A program made the position numbers and the translations under genes. The notes under the pieces were generated by a model. The model was not told the DNA's origin. It ran no database searches and saw only the letters and a list, made by a program, of their open reading frames with translations. From Verrucomicrobia subdivision 3 bacterium UBA693 (GTDB taxonomy: Bacteria; Verrucomicrobiota; Verrucomicrobiia; Limisphaerales; UBA8199), in the NCBI GenBank assembly GCA_002298785.1, contig DBMR01000021.1:1-64000 (forward strand): a stretch of DNA of 64,000 nt, written 5' to 3'. Of the stretch, positions 1-8,648 are shown in pieces. The first letter of the stretch is position 1, and each line of letters begins with the position of its first letter.

Positions 1-128
1 ATCACCGTTACGGCCTGCGGCGCTTTTAGAGGGGGGATCGCAGTTGCGAACTCAGCTCTTCGACCTGCGCGGGATCTGGGATTCTCTTCAACACAGAGAC
101 CATCGGCGATGATCTCCGTTCTGCAAAA
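1..128. other. Left edge, unassigned
   Basis: No gene can be assigned here. On the minus strand a 25-codon frame begins with an ATG near position 101, about 10 bases after a GGAG, and stops near position 26. It lies directly downstream of the amidase gene. It resembles nothing I recognise and may be chance. Both strands also have a frame open to the window edge, so the end of a neighbouring gene cannot be excluded. Confidence 0.3.
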
Positions 129-1124
129 TTAGCTTTTCCCGAACTCCTTAATCGCTTCGGTAATGCCGATCGCGATCTTGCGTCGATATTCGGCCGATAC
201 AATTTTACGTCCTTCAGTCGGATGCGACAGGAATCCCGCTTCGATTAATACCGCCGGCATGGTGGCGTCTCTTAAAACGACAAATCGTGCCCGTCGCAAC
301 CCGCGGTCTGTCACTCCCAACGTCCGAACCAACCGCTGCTGCATCTGGAAAGCCAGTTGAATGTTGACGCGGTTATGACGATTCCCGGGGTAGGAGCCCG
401 TGTCGGCTCCTTCGCCCTGAGAATTGGTGGAGGACGCCCCGGCTGGGGTTAAACAGTAGACTTCGCACCCTTGCGCGAGGCTTCGTGAACTTTCCGCGGC
501 ATTGAAGTGTATGCTGATGAAAAGATCGGCGCCCTGTTGTCGCGCCAGGGCGGGTCGGTCTGGTAAATCCACATAAGTGTCGTTCCGACGAGTGTAGGTG
601 ACGCTGTAGCCGGCACGCCGCAACTGTTTGCCTAATTCCTGAGTCAACAACAAGGTCAGGGCCTTTTCATTATAGCCTAAGGAGCGGTGGCCCGGGTCCT
701 TTCCACCGTGTCCGGCATCCAGGCAGATGGTGCGCACCTTCGACCGGGATTGCGCGTCTGACCGACGCAACAACGGCTGCAAGGTGGTATCGGTGTCGAG
801 GACGGAGATCATGGGGGACCCCTTGAGGACGATTACAGGCAGCAGTAGCCAGAGTTGCAGCCCATCCAAGCGGGCCTCCCGGGAATCGACCCGCAGCGTG
901 AGTTGGGTCCCGGCTTTGCGCAAGCCCAGCAACTCGTCCCGTTTGAGCCAGCCGACCTCGAAACCATTCGCCGCCGCCCAGGTGGAAATCCGGACAAAAT
1001 CGCGGTTTTGATGCCGGACGACCGCCGGGCCTTCGGGCGCGGTCCATCCCTGAGTCATGCCGGCGGACCAGGCGAGCACGACCAGCAACACCATCGTGAT
1101 CGCCGATCTCATTGCGGGCAGCAT
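129..1124 (-). CDS. N-acetylmuramoyl-L-alanine amidase (Amidase_3)
   Basis: This is a secreted zinc amidase that cleaves the bond between N-acetylmuramic acid and the stem peptide of peptidoglycan. Residues 1 to about 28 form a signal peptide. Residues about 35-120 look like the copper-amine-oxidase N-terminal-like stalk domain often joined to such amidases. The catalytic domain starts near residue 130 with LDAGHGGKDPG. The expected zinc ligands and catalytic glutamate are visible: H139, E153 in NEKALTL, the His of SIHFNA, and the Glu of LIEAGF near the C-terminus. At 331 residues the gene is complete. It is transcribed away from citrate synthase. Ser/Gly-rich residues inside the catalytic domain (ASSTNSQGEG) look like a surface loop. 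The start is the first ATG of the frame; M5 is possible because no strong ribosome binding site decides. Confidence 0.9.
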   Translation of the reverse strand: MLPAMRSAITMVLLVVLAWSAGMTQGWTAPEGPAVVRHQNRDFVRISTWAAANGFEVGWLKRDELLGLRKAGTQLTLRVDSREARLDGLQLWLLLPVIVLKGSPMISVLDTDTTLQPLLRRSDAQSRSKVRTICLDAGHGGKDPGHRSLGYNEKALTLLLTQELGKQLRRAGYSVTYTRRNDTYVDLPDRPALARQQGADLFISIHFNAAESSRSLAQGCEVYCLTPAGASSTNSQGEGADTGSYPGNRHNRVNIQLAFQMQQRLVRTLGVTDRGLRRARFVVLRDATMPAVLIEAGFLSHPTEGRKIVSAEYRRKIAIGITEAIKEFGKS

Positions 1125-1264
1125 TGCAGTACCGGACTTAAACTCAAGTCCCGACTCCCGGGCGCAGATGCGGCGGCTTCAAGGCCATTGCTTTGCCTCA
1201 TTGCGACCATTAGAAAGCCTGTTCGGCGGTCGTGATTCGGACAAAAATTTCTCCTTGATTGCTG

Positions 1265-1293
1265 TTGCCACCCTTGTGCGGATGGCATAGGTT
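1265..1293 (+). promoter_or_regulatory. Candidate promoter for gltA
   Basis: TTGCCA (1265-1270) is followed after 17 bases by TAGGTT (1288-1293), 32 bases before the citrate synthase start. The -35 matches the sigma-70 consensus at five of six positions and the -10 at only three, so this is a weak call. Confidence 0.3.
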
Positions 1294-1324
1294 TTTGCCA
1301 CGCACATTTCTAGGAACTGAATTT

Positions 1325-2611
1325 ATGGATAAGATTGCTGAACTGAGTCTGGAAGGGAAAACCTTTCGGCTGCCGGTCGTAGAAGGCTCCGAACAGGAAC
1401 GCGCAATTGATATTTCGGCGCTGCGAAACGACACGGGGTACATCACGCTGGACGACGGTTACGCGAACACCGGGTCGTGCCAGAGCAAAGTAACCTTTAT
1501 CGATGGCGAGAAGGGGATTCTGCGTTACCGCGGGATTCCGATCGAGGAATTGGCGGAAAAGTCCACATTTATCGAGGTCGCCCACCTGATCATTTTCGGC
1601 AAGCTGCCGACGAGCGCCGAGTTGCGCCGCTTCTCCGACCTCCTCACCGACAACGAGCTCTTGAATGAGGCTATGAAGCACCATTTTGAGGGCTTTCCCA
1701 CACATGCGCATCCGATGGCGATTTTGTCCTCGATGATTAATGCCGCGAGTTGCTTTTATCCGGAGTTGCTTGATCCGGACCGCAAGGACACTTTCGTGGT
1801 GCAGACGGCGCGATTGCTGTCGCAGGTGCGGACCATCGCTGCGTTCGCCTATCGGAAGTCGCGAGGATTGCCGATCATCTACCCCAAGCCGGAGCTTAAG
1901 TATACAGCGAATTTTCTGCACATGATGCATTCGTTGCCTTACCGGGATTATGAGATTAAGCCGGAGGCGGCCCGGGCTTTGGATCTCATTTTCCTGCTGC
2001 ACGCCGACCATGAGCAGAATTGTTCGACGGCCACGGTTCGGATGGTGGCTTCCAGCCGCGCCAACCTTTTTGCCAGCGCCGCGGCCGGTGTCTGTGCGTT
2101 GTGGGGGCCGCTGCACGGGGGCGCAAACCAGGCGGTGCTCGAAATGCTCGAGCGGATTCATGCCGACGGCGACGACGGTTCGAGGTTCATCGCCGCGGCC
2201 AAAGACAAGAATAGCGGCAAGCGCCTGATGGGCTTTGGTCACCGGGTCTACAAGAACTACGATCCGCGGGCTAAGATCATTAAGCGAACCTGCGATGAAT
2301 TGCTCGTGAAGCTCAACGTTTCCGATCCCTTGCTAGACATTGCCAAACACCTGGAAGAGGCCGCTTTGCGGGATTCGTACTTTGTGGAGCGCAAGCTTTA
2401 TCCGAACGTGGACTTCTACAGTGGCATCATCATGCGAGCGATTGGCATCCCGATTGAAATGTTCACCGTCATTTTCGCCATCGGCCGCATGCCGGGTTGG
2501 ATTGCCAATTACAAGGAAGTGATGGAAGCTCCCACGCGCATTTATCGTCCGCGGCAAGTTTATACCGGACCGACCTTGAATGCCTACGTGCCATTGAAGG
2601 AGCGCAAATAA
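1325..2611 (+). CDS. gltA: Citrate synthase
   Basis: This enzyme condenses acetyl-CoA and oxaloacetate to citrate, the entry step of the TCA cycle. The product is 428 residues, the length of the hexameric type II (E. coli-like) enzymes. The catalytic triad is visible: H264 in GPLHGGAN, H306 in GFGHRVY and D363 in NVDFYSG, almost exactly the E. coli numbering. The frame extends 22 codons further upstream, but MDKIAELSLEGK is the usual start and an AGGA lies before this ATG. Two more TCA genes, sucC and sucD, follow on the same strand. A terminator hairpin separates them from gltA, so read-through rather than a simple operon would link the three. Confidence 0.97.
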   Translation: MDKIAELSLEGKTFRLPVVEGSEQERAIDISALRNDTGYITLDDGYANTGSCQSKVTFIDGEKGILRYRGIPIEELAEKSTFIEVAHLIIFGKLPTSAELRRFSDLLTDNELLNEAMKHHFEGFPTHAHPMAILSSMINAASCFYPELLDPDRKDTFVVQTARLLSQVRTIAAFAYRKSRGLPIIYPKPELKYTANFLHMMHSLPYRDYEIKPEAARALDLIFLLHADHEQNCSTATVRMVASSRANLFASAAAGVCALWGPLHGGANQAVLEMLERIHADGDDGSRFIAAAKDKNSGKRLMGFGHRVYKNYDPRAKIIKRTCDELLVKLNVSDPLLDIAKHLEEAALRDSYFVERKLYPNVDFYSGIIMRAIGIPIEMFTVIFAIGRMPGWIANYKEVMEAPTRIYRPRQVYTGPTLNAYVPLKERK

Positions 2612-2642
2612 TCGAGTTTTATTAATAGAACCGTCATCTTTC

Positions 2643-2672
2643 GCCGGGATATCCCCTCCCGGCAGCTTTTTT
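2643..2672 (+). terminator. Intrinsic terminator between gltA and sucC
   Basis: A perfect 7-bp stem (GCCGGGA 2643-2649, TCCCGGC 2657-2663) with a 7-base loop is followed by AGC and six T residues (2667-2672). The sucC start codon is at 2677, so the T-tract lies exactly where a ribosome binding site would be expected. Confidence 0.75.
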
Positions 2673-2676
2673 GTTT

Positions 2677-3882
2677 ATGAATATTCACGAATACCAGGCG
2701 AAAGAACTTCTCGCCGCCCGCGGAGTGGTGATTCCACGCGGGAGCGTCTGCGAAACCGCAGAGCATGCTCGCGAAATCGCGGCTTCATTAATTGCCGAAG
2801 GGGAGACTCTCATTGCGGTTAAGTCTCAAATTCATGCGGGCGGGCGTGGCAAGGGCACCTTCAAATCAGGGTATAAAGGGGGAGTGAAGCTTTTCAAGAC
2901 CGCCGAGGAAGTCCATGCGGGAGCGTCGGCGATGCTTGGTAATGTTCTGGTGACCAAACAGACCGGCCCCGAAGGCCGTTTGGTGCGCAAATTGATCGTG
3001 GCGGGCGCTCCGGCCATCGAGAAGGAACTGTACCTCGCGGTACTTCTGGATCGCGGCAGCTCGCGTCCGGTCATCATGGCAAGTACAGAAGGCGGCATGG
3101 ATATCGAGGAAGTCGCCGCACGCACGCCCGAGCGCATATTTAAGGAAACCATCGATCCGGCAGTTGGACTGATGCCCTATCAGGCCCGTAGGATAGCGGT
3201 TCAACTTGGCTTGCGCGGGGACCTGATCGCACAGGGGGCCAAGCTGATTACGGGGGTTTACCGGACCTGGGCCGAGACGGATGCCTCGCTGATAGAGATT
3301 AATCCTCTGTGCATTATTATAGGGGCGGACGCAAAGCCCAAATTGGTCGCGCTGGATGCCAAGATGTCTCTTGAGGACAACGCGTTGTTCCGGCAACCGA
3401 CTCTACTCGAACTGCGCGATTTGGGAGAGGAGGCTCCGCTGGAAATCGAGGCCAGCAAGTTTAATCTGAATTACATTAAATTGGATGGCACCATCGCTTG
3501 CCTGGTCAACGGTGCAGGTTTGGCCATGGCCACCATGGATATCATTCAGCATTTTGGCGGGCGCCCGGCCAACTTTCTCGATGTTGGTGGCGGCGCCAGC
3601 AAGGAGCAGGTTACCGCCGCATTTCGCATCATCCTTCAGGATCCTAACGTGAAGGGCATCCTGGTGAACATTTTCGGAGGCATCATGGACTGTAACGTGA
3701 TTGCCACAGGCATCGCTTCGGCGGTGAAAGAGACGGGTATGAAATTGCCCCTGGTCGTTCGGCTCGAAGGAAATAACGTTCAGGCCGGCAAACGCACCCT
3801 GGCCGAGTCCGGATTGACGATTATCAGCGGAGATTCCATGGCGGATGCCGCCAGGAAGGTCGTGCAAGCCGTGGCCGCCTGA
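2677..3882 (+). CDS. sucC: Succinyl-CoA ligase (ADP-forming), beta subunit
   Basis: The beta subunit of succinyl-CoA synthetase carries the ATP-grasp nucleotide-binding domain. It converts succinyl-CoA to succinate with substrate-level phosphorylation, together with SucD encoded 29 bases downstream. The 401-residue product begins MNIHEYQAKELL, the conserved family start; a TTG two codons upstream is less likely. An ATP-grasp region with HAGGRGKGTF lies near residue 50-60 and the C-terminal ligase domain has NIFGGIMDCN. Odd feature: there is no ribosome binding site, because the T-tract of an intrinsic terminator ends five bases before the ATG. Expression should therefore depend on read-through, or on a leaderless or very short-leader transcript. 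Confidence 0.96.
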   Translation: MNIHEYQAKELLAARGVVIPRGSVCETAEHAREIAASLIAEGETLIAVKSQIHAGGRGKGTFKSGYKGGVKLFKTAEEVHAGASAMLGNVLVTKQTGPEGRLVRKLIVAGAPAIEKELYLAVLLDRGSSRPVIMASTEGGMDIEEVAARTPERIFKETIDPAVGLMPYQARRIAVQLGLRGDLIAQGAKLITGVYRTWAETDASLIEINPLCIIIGADAKPKLVALDAKMSLEDNALFRQPTLLELRDLGEEAPLEIEASKFNLNYIKLDGTIACLVNGAGLAMATMDIIQHFGGRPANFLDVGGGASKEQVTAAFRIILQDPNVKGILVNIFGGIMDCNVIATGIASAVKETGMKLPLVVRLEGNNVQAGKRTLAESGLTIISGDSMADAARKVVQAVAA

Positions 3883-3911
3883 AACTGATTTATCACCAAC
3901 CATTCCTGACC

Positions 3912-4802
3912 ATGTCCATTTTAGTCACTCCTCAAACTCGCGTTCTTGTCCAGGGCATTACGGGCGCATTTGGCGCGCGCCATACACAATTGAGCCTGGC
4001 ATACGGCACGCAAATCGTGGCCGGTGTCACCCCGGGAAAAGGGGGGCAGAAATTTGAGGATACAGTACCCATCTTCGACACCGTGGAACAAGCGATGAAG
4101 GAGACCGGAGCCACGGCATCCGCCATCTTTGTGCCTCCAGGCTTTGCCGCGGATGCGATTCTGGAAGGAGTCGCAGCAGGTTTGGATCTTGTGGTCTGCA
4201 TTACTGAAGGCATTCCGGTTAGCGACATGATTAAAGTCAAGCGGGCCATGACGGGCAGCCGCACCCGGCTGATAGGACCGAACTGCCCAGGCATTGTCAC
4301 TCCAGGCGAAGGCAAAGATTCTTCCGGAGGTTGCCGCATGGGGATCTCTCCCGGCTATATCCACAAGCAGGGAAACATCGGGGTAGTCTCGCGCAGCGGC
4401 ACGCTGACTTATGAAGCGGTCTGGCAGTTGACGAGCCTGGGTGTGGGTCAATCCACTTGTGTCGGTATTGGTGGCGACCCGGTGAATGGCACCTCCCACC
4501 TCGATGTCATCAAGATGTTCAACGACGATCCTGAGACGCATGGCATTATCATGATTGGCGAAATCGGTGGTTCGGCGGAAGAAGAAGCGGCCGAGTGGAT
4601 CAAAAGCAACTGCCGCAAGCCGGTGGCGGGATTCATCGCCGGAGCGACGGCGCCGCCGGGACGCCGCATGGGTCACGCCGGAGCGATTGTCAGCGGAGGG
4701 AAGGGCACTGCGGCCGCTAAAATCGAAGCCTTTAAGGCTGCCGGGATCGGGGTTGCGGAAACGCCGTCCGAAATGGCGTCCACGCTTCTCAAGATGATGT
4801 GA
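3912..4802 (+). CDS. sucD: Succinyl-CoA ligase (ADP-forming), alpha subunit
   Basis: This subunit binds CoA and carries the phosphohistidine intermediate. The N-terminal CoA-binding Rossmann domain starts with LVQGITGAFGARH and continues to about residue 130. The active-site phosphohistidine is H255 in MGHAGAIVSGG. At 296 residues it has the normal length. It follows sucC by 29 bases on the same strand, so the two subunits are surely co-transcribed. Confidence 0.97.
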   Translation: MSILVTPQTRVLVQGITGAFGARHTQLSLAYGTQIVAGVTPGKGGQKFEDTVPIFDTVEQAMKETGATASAIFVPPGFAADAILEGVAAGLDLVVCITEGIPVSDMIKVKRAMTGSRTRLIGPNCPGIVTPGEGKDSSGGCRMGISPGYIHKQGNIGVVSRSGTLTYEAVWQLTSLGVGQSTCVGIGGDPVNGTSHLDVIKMFNDDPETHGIIMIGEIGGSAEEEAAEWIKSNCRKPVAGFIAGATAPPGRRMGHAGAIVSGGKGTAAAKIEAFKAAGIGVAETPSEMASTLLKMM

Positions 4803-4885
4803 GCCGGCGCCGGTTTCGACGGGGTACCATTGGTTGCGGTAACCACGAAGCCTGTCGTTCCTCCTGGCCTTGACGGCGACGGGTC

Positions 4886-5728
4886 ATGACGCTGATCGAT
4901 TTTATCCTCAACCTGACAGGGGTGCTGCTCTGGCTGAATTTTCGCGCCGTGAAGTTCGATCCCCTGGTTCGCACGAGCGCCTCCTCGCTAGCCGGGACGC
5001 TTAGGCGCGCGGAAGCACCGCGGTACCAACGGTATCATTACCTCGCGGCACTGCTGGGTCTGCTCTTTTTTCGGGGGTGGTTTTATTCGCAAATTGGTCC
5101 TGCGGTCGACTGGGTTCCCAGCTTGCGGCTCGGGGCCATTTCTCTGGCGTTTCGCAGCGACTATAAGGAACGGGTACTACTATATACCATTTTCAGTTTT
5201 CTGCTGGCGCTGGCGGTCTTCTACCTGTGGTTGTTATGCCTCTCACTGGTGAACGGTCGCGCTAGTGAGACGGATCCACTCCAGAGGCTGGTTCGGCTCC
5301 ACCTGGGACCAGTAGACGCCTTTCCCTGGGTGGTGCGGCTGTTGCTGCCAGTACTCGCCGCAATCCCGATCTGGCTGTTACTCCAGTGGTTGTTTTCCGG
5401 CACGGGTATGATTCCTGCAGGTGCTCCCATGCTCAATCGTGTGGAGCAAGGTGCTATCATCGGTCTGGGATCATATCTGGCCTGGAAATACTTGCTGGGT
5501 GGATTGCTAGCTCTTTATCTGCTGAACAGCTACGTGTATCTGGGCCGCCACCATTTTTGGACCTTCGTCACCCTCACCGGACGGAATCTTCTCGCGCCGT
5601 TGCGGAAGTTCCCATTGCAGGTCGGGAAGGCTGATTTTTCCCCGGTGGTGGCGATCTGCTTGATATTCGGGTTAGCCGAGTTGCTGCAGATGTTGGTAGT
5701 CAGACTTTACCGGTTGGTCGCTTTTTGA
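4886..5728 (+). CDS. YggT-family integral membrane protein
   Basis: A 280-residue protein with about six hydrophobic segments. Two stretches match the YggT pattern, a hydrophobic helix followed by an (N/D)PL..L.R loop and a helix starting DFSP or similar: one near residues 125-175 and one near 240-275 (LLAPLRKFPLQVGKADFSPV). YggT proteins are inner-membrane proteins linked in other bacteria to osmotic stress and cell-division-related functions; a role here is not established. It lies 83 bases after sucD and ends 38 bases from the stop of a convergent hybrid kinase gene. The start is the first ATG; no strong ribosome binding site is visible. Confidence 0.65.
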   Translation: MTLIDFILNLTGVLLWLNFRAVKFDPLVRTSASSLAGTLRRAEAPRYQRYHYLAALLGLLFFRGWFYSQIGPAVDWVPSLRLGAISLAFRSDYKERVLLYTIFSFLLALAVFYLWLLCLSLVNGRASETDPLQRLVRLHLGPVDAFPWVVRLLLPVLAAIPIWLLLQWLFSGTGMIPAGAPMLNRVEQGAIIGLGSYLAWKYLLGGLLALYLLNSYVYLGRHHFWTFVTLTGRNLLAPLRKFPLQVGKADFSPVVAICLIFGLAELLQMLVVRLYRLVAF

Positions 5729-5766
5729 GCGAACATTGCCGGGACGCGACCAACGCTGGGTTCGAC

Positions 5767-6870
5767 TCAGCCGTTTTGCATTACCGCTGGGAAATGTACC
5801 ATCACTTTGGTCCCTTTTCCGGGAAAACTCTGGATGGTCAGATTCCCCCCGTGCAACTCGGTCAGGCGTTTGGCAATCACCAAGCCCAAACCGAGTCCTT
5901 GTTGTTCCTGGATGCGGCGTTCGAACTGCATATAGGCGCCAATTTTGGCGAGGTGCTCAGGAGAAAAGCCGCGGCCATTATCCTGGAAAGATAGAAGCGT
6001 GCCACCTTCAGCAGGCTCGAGCAGGATCGAAACCTGGGTGTTTGGTGGCGAGAACTTCAAAGCGTTGGAGGTCAGTTCTGCTACGATTTTACGGAGATAA
6101 TCCTCCGAGATGGGCAGCGGCTTTTCAGAACATTGAAACCGCAAATCTCCGACGCGACCGACTTCCTGAGCTTCGTCCCTGGCTTTGGCTTGGATGATTC
6201 CGGCGGGAGCGGCGGTTTGGGACTTTCGCAAACTTCCTGCTTTTTGTGGGTCCGATCCCAGCATTTCAATTTGCGCGTAGATAAGAAAGTTCTCGATTAA
6301 ACGTTCCAGGCGTCGGCCCGAATCGTAGATCCCTTTACCCATCTCCGCCACTTCCTCGGGAGAGAGGGAGGCGGCATCTTCCGCGAGAATTTCACCGAAC
6401 GCCAGAATCCCATTGAGCGGGGTGCGCATTTCATGAGGGAGCATCATGCTGATGTTGTCGCGTAGATCGGCCAACATCTTTTCCGCTTCCTCGCGCATGG
6501 TCTGCGCCTTTTTCAAACGGGCATCGACCGCTGCATAAAGCGCATCCAGCGTAAACGGCTTGGGCAAGTAGTCATCGGCGCCCAATTCCATGCCGTGCCG
6601 CATGCCGGCGTTATCCGCCAGACCGGTCATCAAAATGAAAGGGATGGCGGCGGTTCTGGGTTCAGCTCTGAGTGATGAGAGTGTCAGGTATCCATCAACG
6701 TGCTGCATGTTCACGTCGCAGAGCACCAAATCTGGAAGCTGCTCCCTGGCCAATTCGATCCCCTGAGCGCCATCTTCGGCCTCAATCACCGCAAACCCCT
6801 TTTGGTCCAAAGCCAAATGCACCATCTCCCGCAGCCATTCCTCGTCGTCGATGACTAGTATTTTCTTCAT
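5767..6870 (-). CDS. Response regulator-histidine kinase hybrid (REC first)
   Basis: A 367-residue soluble signalling protein without membrane segments. Residues 1-120 form a receiver domain with acidic residues D8/D9, phospho-acceptor D52 and K104 (LPKPFT). A coiled linker leads to a HisKA domain with H146 in LPHEMRTPLNG, and then an ATPase domain with the N box (ELTSNALKFS) and G boxes (DNGRGFS, GLGLGLVI). REC before the kinase is typical of input-by-phosphorylation hybrids that sit mid-way in a relay. I chose MKKILVIDDEE as the start; the frame runs 25 codons further up, but those lack receiver homology. No partner regulator is adjacent. Confidence 0.88.
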   Translation of the reverse strand: MKKILVIDDEEWLREMVHLALDQKGFAVIEAEDGAQGIELAREQLPDLVLCDVNMQHVDGYLTLSSLRAEPRTAAIPFILMTGLADNAGMRHGMELGADDYLPKPFTLDALYAAVDARLKKAQTMREEAEKMLADLRDNISMMLPHEMRTPLNGILAFGEILAEDAASLSPEEVAEMGKGIYDSGRRLERLIENFLIYAQIEMLGSDPQKAGSLRKSQTAAPAGIIQAKARDEAQEVGRVGDLRFQCSEKPLPISEDYLRKIVAELTSNALKFSPPNTQVSILLEPAEGGTLLSFQDNGRGFSPEHLAKIGAYMQFERRIQEQQGLGLGLVIAKRLTELHGGNLTIQSFPGKGTKVMVHFPAVMQNG

Positions 6871-7039
6871 AAGCCGATAATCGTCAGCCGCAGTAATGGT
6901 ACGTACCTTGCCCCGGTGTCTCGAAACGACACAGGAACTGCGCATATAGCTGACGAATCGTTGCCAAATTCATCAAGCTCCGGCACTTATCTACCGTTTC
7001 CACGCAAATAAGCAGGTGGCTTGCCGACTGGCCACAATT

Positions 7040-7975
7040 TTAGCTTTTTGCCCACGAAAGCTCCAGCAAAGCAGAGAGTTCTGCCAGCACCCTATCGGCC
7101 GGCAAGTTTTCCAAACCTTCAGTGGCGCGCAGAATTCTGAATTTCGAGCTGGGTGGGCGCCACACGGTTTCCTTGGTATGTCCCCAGAGCACCAACCCGG
7201 GCAACCCCACAGCCGCCGCGAGATGGGAGATGCCTGAATCATGCCCCAGAAATCCCGTGCAGGGGCGGAGGCGGCGGGCCAGTTCTGGCAGCGGCAGGTT
7301 CATTGCCACCCTGGTGCGAGCGGGCGGGAGAGTCGCAGCCAGGCGCTGCAGCCGTTCCCCTTCCGCCTCCCCGCCGACGAGCAACAGGTCCAAATCCGTT
7401 TCATTCACCAACTTTTGCAGCAAACCGGCCCAAAGGTGTTCCGGCCAGTTTTTCTGCTCGCTGCCACTACCCGGGTGCATGGCCAGAACCTGGGTAGCAA
7501 CTTTTCCAGCAGTTTTAAACTCTAGGCGCGGTACCGGGTCCACATCGAAGATCGCGAGCCGCTCCAGCGGCTTCAGATATACCTGGCTGGCGTGCAGATT
7601 TTCACGCTCGTCCGGGCGGTGTGGTCCTTGGATGAACTGCGCCTGCGAGCATCGGCCCACATTGGTTCGGAAGATTTGGTCCGGGTCGTACAGGTATGAA
7701 ATGATCACATCGAACTCGGAGAAATAGTCTTTCAAGTCCGGGGCCAATTCGCCATGACGGGCGAAAAATCCAGCTAAAGCCCGAGCTTCGATCGATTGTG
7801 CGCGATCCACAATGCCTCCGGCGACCGCCAGGTCGACGATGTGCGGATAACCGAGCACTTCCAGGAAGGACTTTGGAAACTGGTGGCGCAGGGCGCTGAT
7901 CGCCGGCAATGTCAGGATAAAATCACCAATCGCGCCGCCGCGAATCACAAGGATTTTTCCACGGAAGCTATCCAC
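7040..7975 (-). CDS. Glycosyltransferase family 9 (heptosyltransferase-like)
   Basis: A GT9 family protein of 311 residues, related to ADP-heptose:LPS heptosyltransferases that build the lipopolysaccharide inner core at the cytoplasmic face of the inner membrane. The GT-B N-domain begins ILVIRGGAIGDFILTLPA, the family signature. The C-domain has MHPGSGSEQKNWP and GHDSGISHLAAAVGLP, the nucleotide-sugar-binding loops. The donor and acceptor cannot be read from the sequence. It lies 15 bases downstream of a small membrane-protein gene on the same strand, so the pair is probably co-transcribed. Confidence 0.88.
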   Translation of the reverse strand: MDSFRGKILVIRGGAIGDFILTLPAISALRHQFPKSFLEVLGYPHIVDLAVAGGIVDRAQSIEARALAGFFARHGELAPDLKDYFSEFDVIISYLYDPDQIFRTNVGRCSQAQFIQGPHRPDERENLHASQVYLKPLERLAIFDVDPVPRLEFKTAGKVATQVLAMHPGSGSEQKNWPEHLWAGLLQKLVNETDLDLLLVGGEAEGERLQRLAATLPPARTRVAMNLPLPELARRLRPCTGFLGHDSGISHLAAAVGLPGLVLWGHTKETVWRPPSSKFRILRATEGLENLPADRVLAELSALLELSWAKS

Positions 7976-7990
7976 GGCAGGACGGGGTGA

Positions 7991-8542
7991 CTAGAACTTG
8001 GTGAGCCCCAGTGCGCAGACCAAAAGCGCAAGCCCCAGGTTTGCGCCGCACACCAACTTTAAGCGTGCTGGATTGGCCGTGAGCCAGTTAATCCAATCTC
8101 GGAGTCGCCAAGGTGAAATGGTCAGCCAGATACCCGCGATCACAAAAATGTATGCCCAAATCTGAATACAGAGCGCCCAGGAGGTATAAGGCAGGGCGGG
8201 GCGCCCTGAATCAACCATGGTCTTGGCGAGAAGCAGTAGCGTGACGGCCAGACCTCTCGCCCCGAGGAAGTCCTGCACAAAAATGCAGCTCCCGATACCC
8301 ACCCCGGCGAAGCCTACCAACAGGAAGTTTTTGTAGGCGGCGAAATCGGCGATAGATTCTTCGCTGAGGTTGAATAGGAACCAGACAGTTCCCAACAGCA
8401 TCAGCGTCCATCCCCAGCGCATCGAGCGCGGGAACCTGCGCGCCGCCTCCGTGAATTGCGCCGGGCGCACCAGGCCAAAGACTTGCGGTGCGGCATACAG
8501 CAGACCCACTAAAAGGCTAACCGTAGAGAGTTTCAGGTTCAT
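7991..8542 (-). CDS. Hypothetical polytopic membrane protein
   Basis: A 183-residue protein with about six predicted membrane helices and very few charged residues between them. I do not recognise the family. The frame extends 15 codons upstream, but the start at MNLKLSTVSLLVG puts a membrane helix at the N-terminus and seems best. It immediately precedes the GT9 glycosyltransferase gene (15-base gap), which suggests a cell-envelope role, but that is inference from position only. Confidence 0.65.
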   Translation of the reverse strand: MNLKLSTVSLLVGLLYAAPQVFGLVRPAQFTEAARRFPRSMRWGWTLMLLGTVWFLFNLSEESIADFAAYKNFLLVGFAGVGIGSCIFVQDFLGARGLAVTLLLLAKTMVDSGRPALPYTSWALCIQIWAYIFVIAGIWLTISPWRLRDWINWLTANPARLKLVCGANLGLALLVCALGLTKF

Positions 8543-8648
8543 TCTAGTCGCTTGGGCGAGCATGGAATATTCCAGCCGCTGAAGCAAGTTGCGTTATTCC
8601 CACCGGCGTCCACTGGCTAGACCAAATTCGCCCACTGACGCTAGTGGC

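Noticed and set aside
4803..4885. A tmRNA-like 5' motif (GGTTTCGACGGGG near 4812)
   Set aside because: There is no room for a tmRNA before the next gene and the paired 3' end with a T arm is absent.
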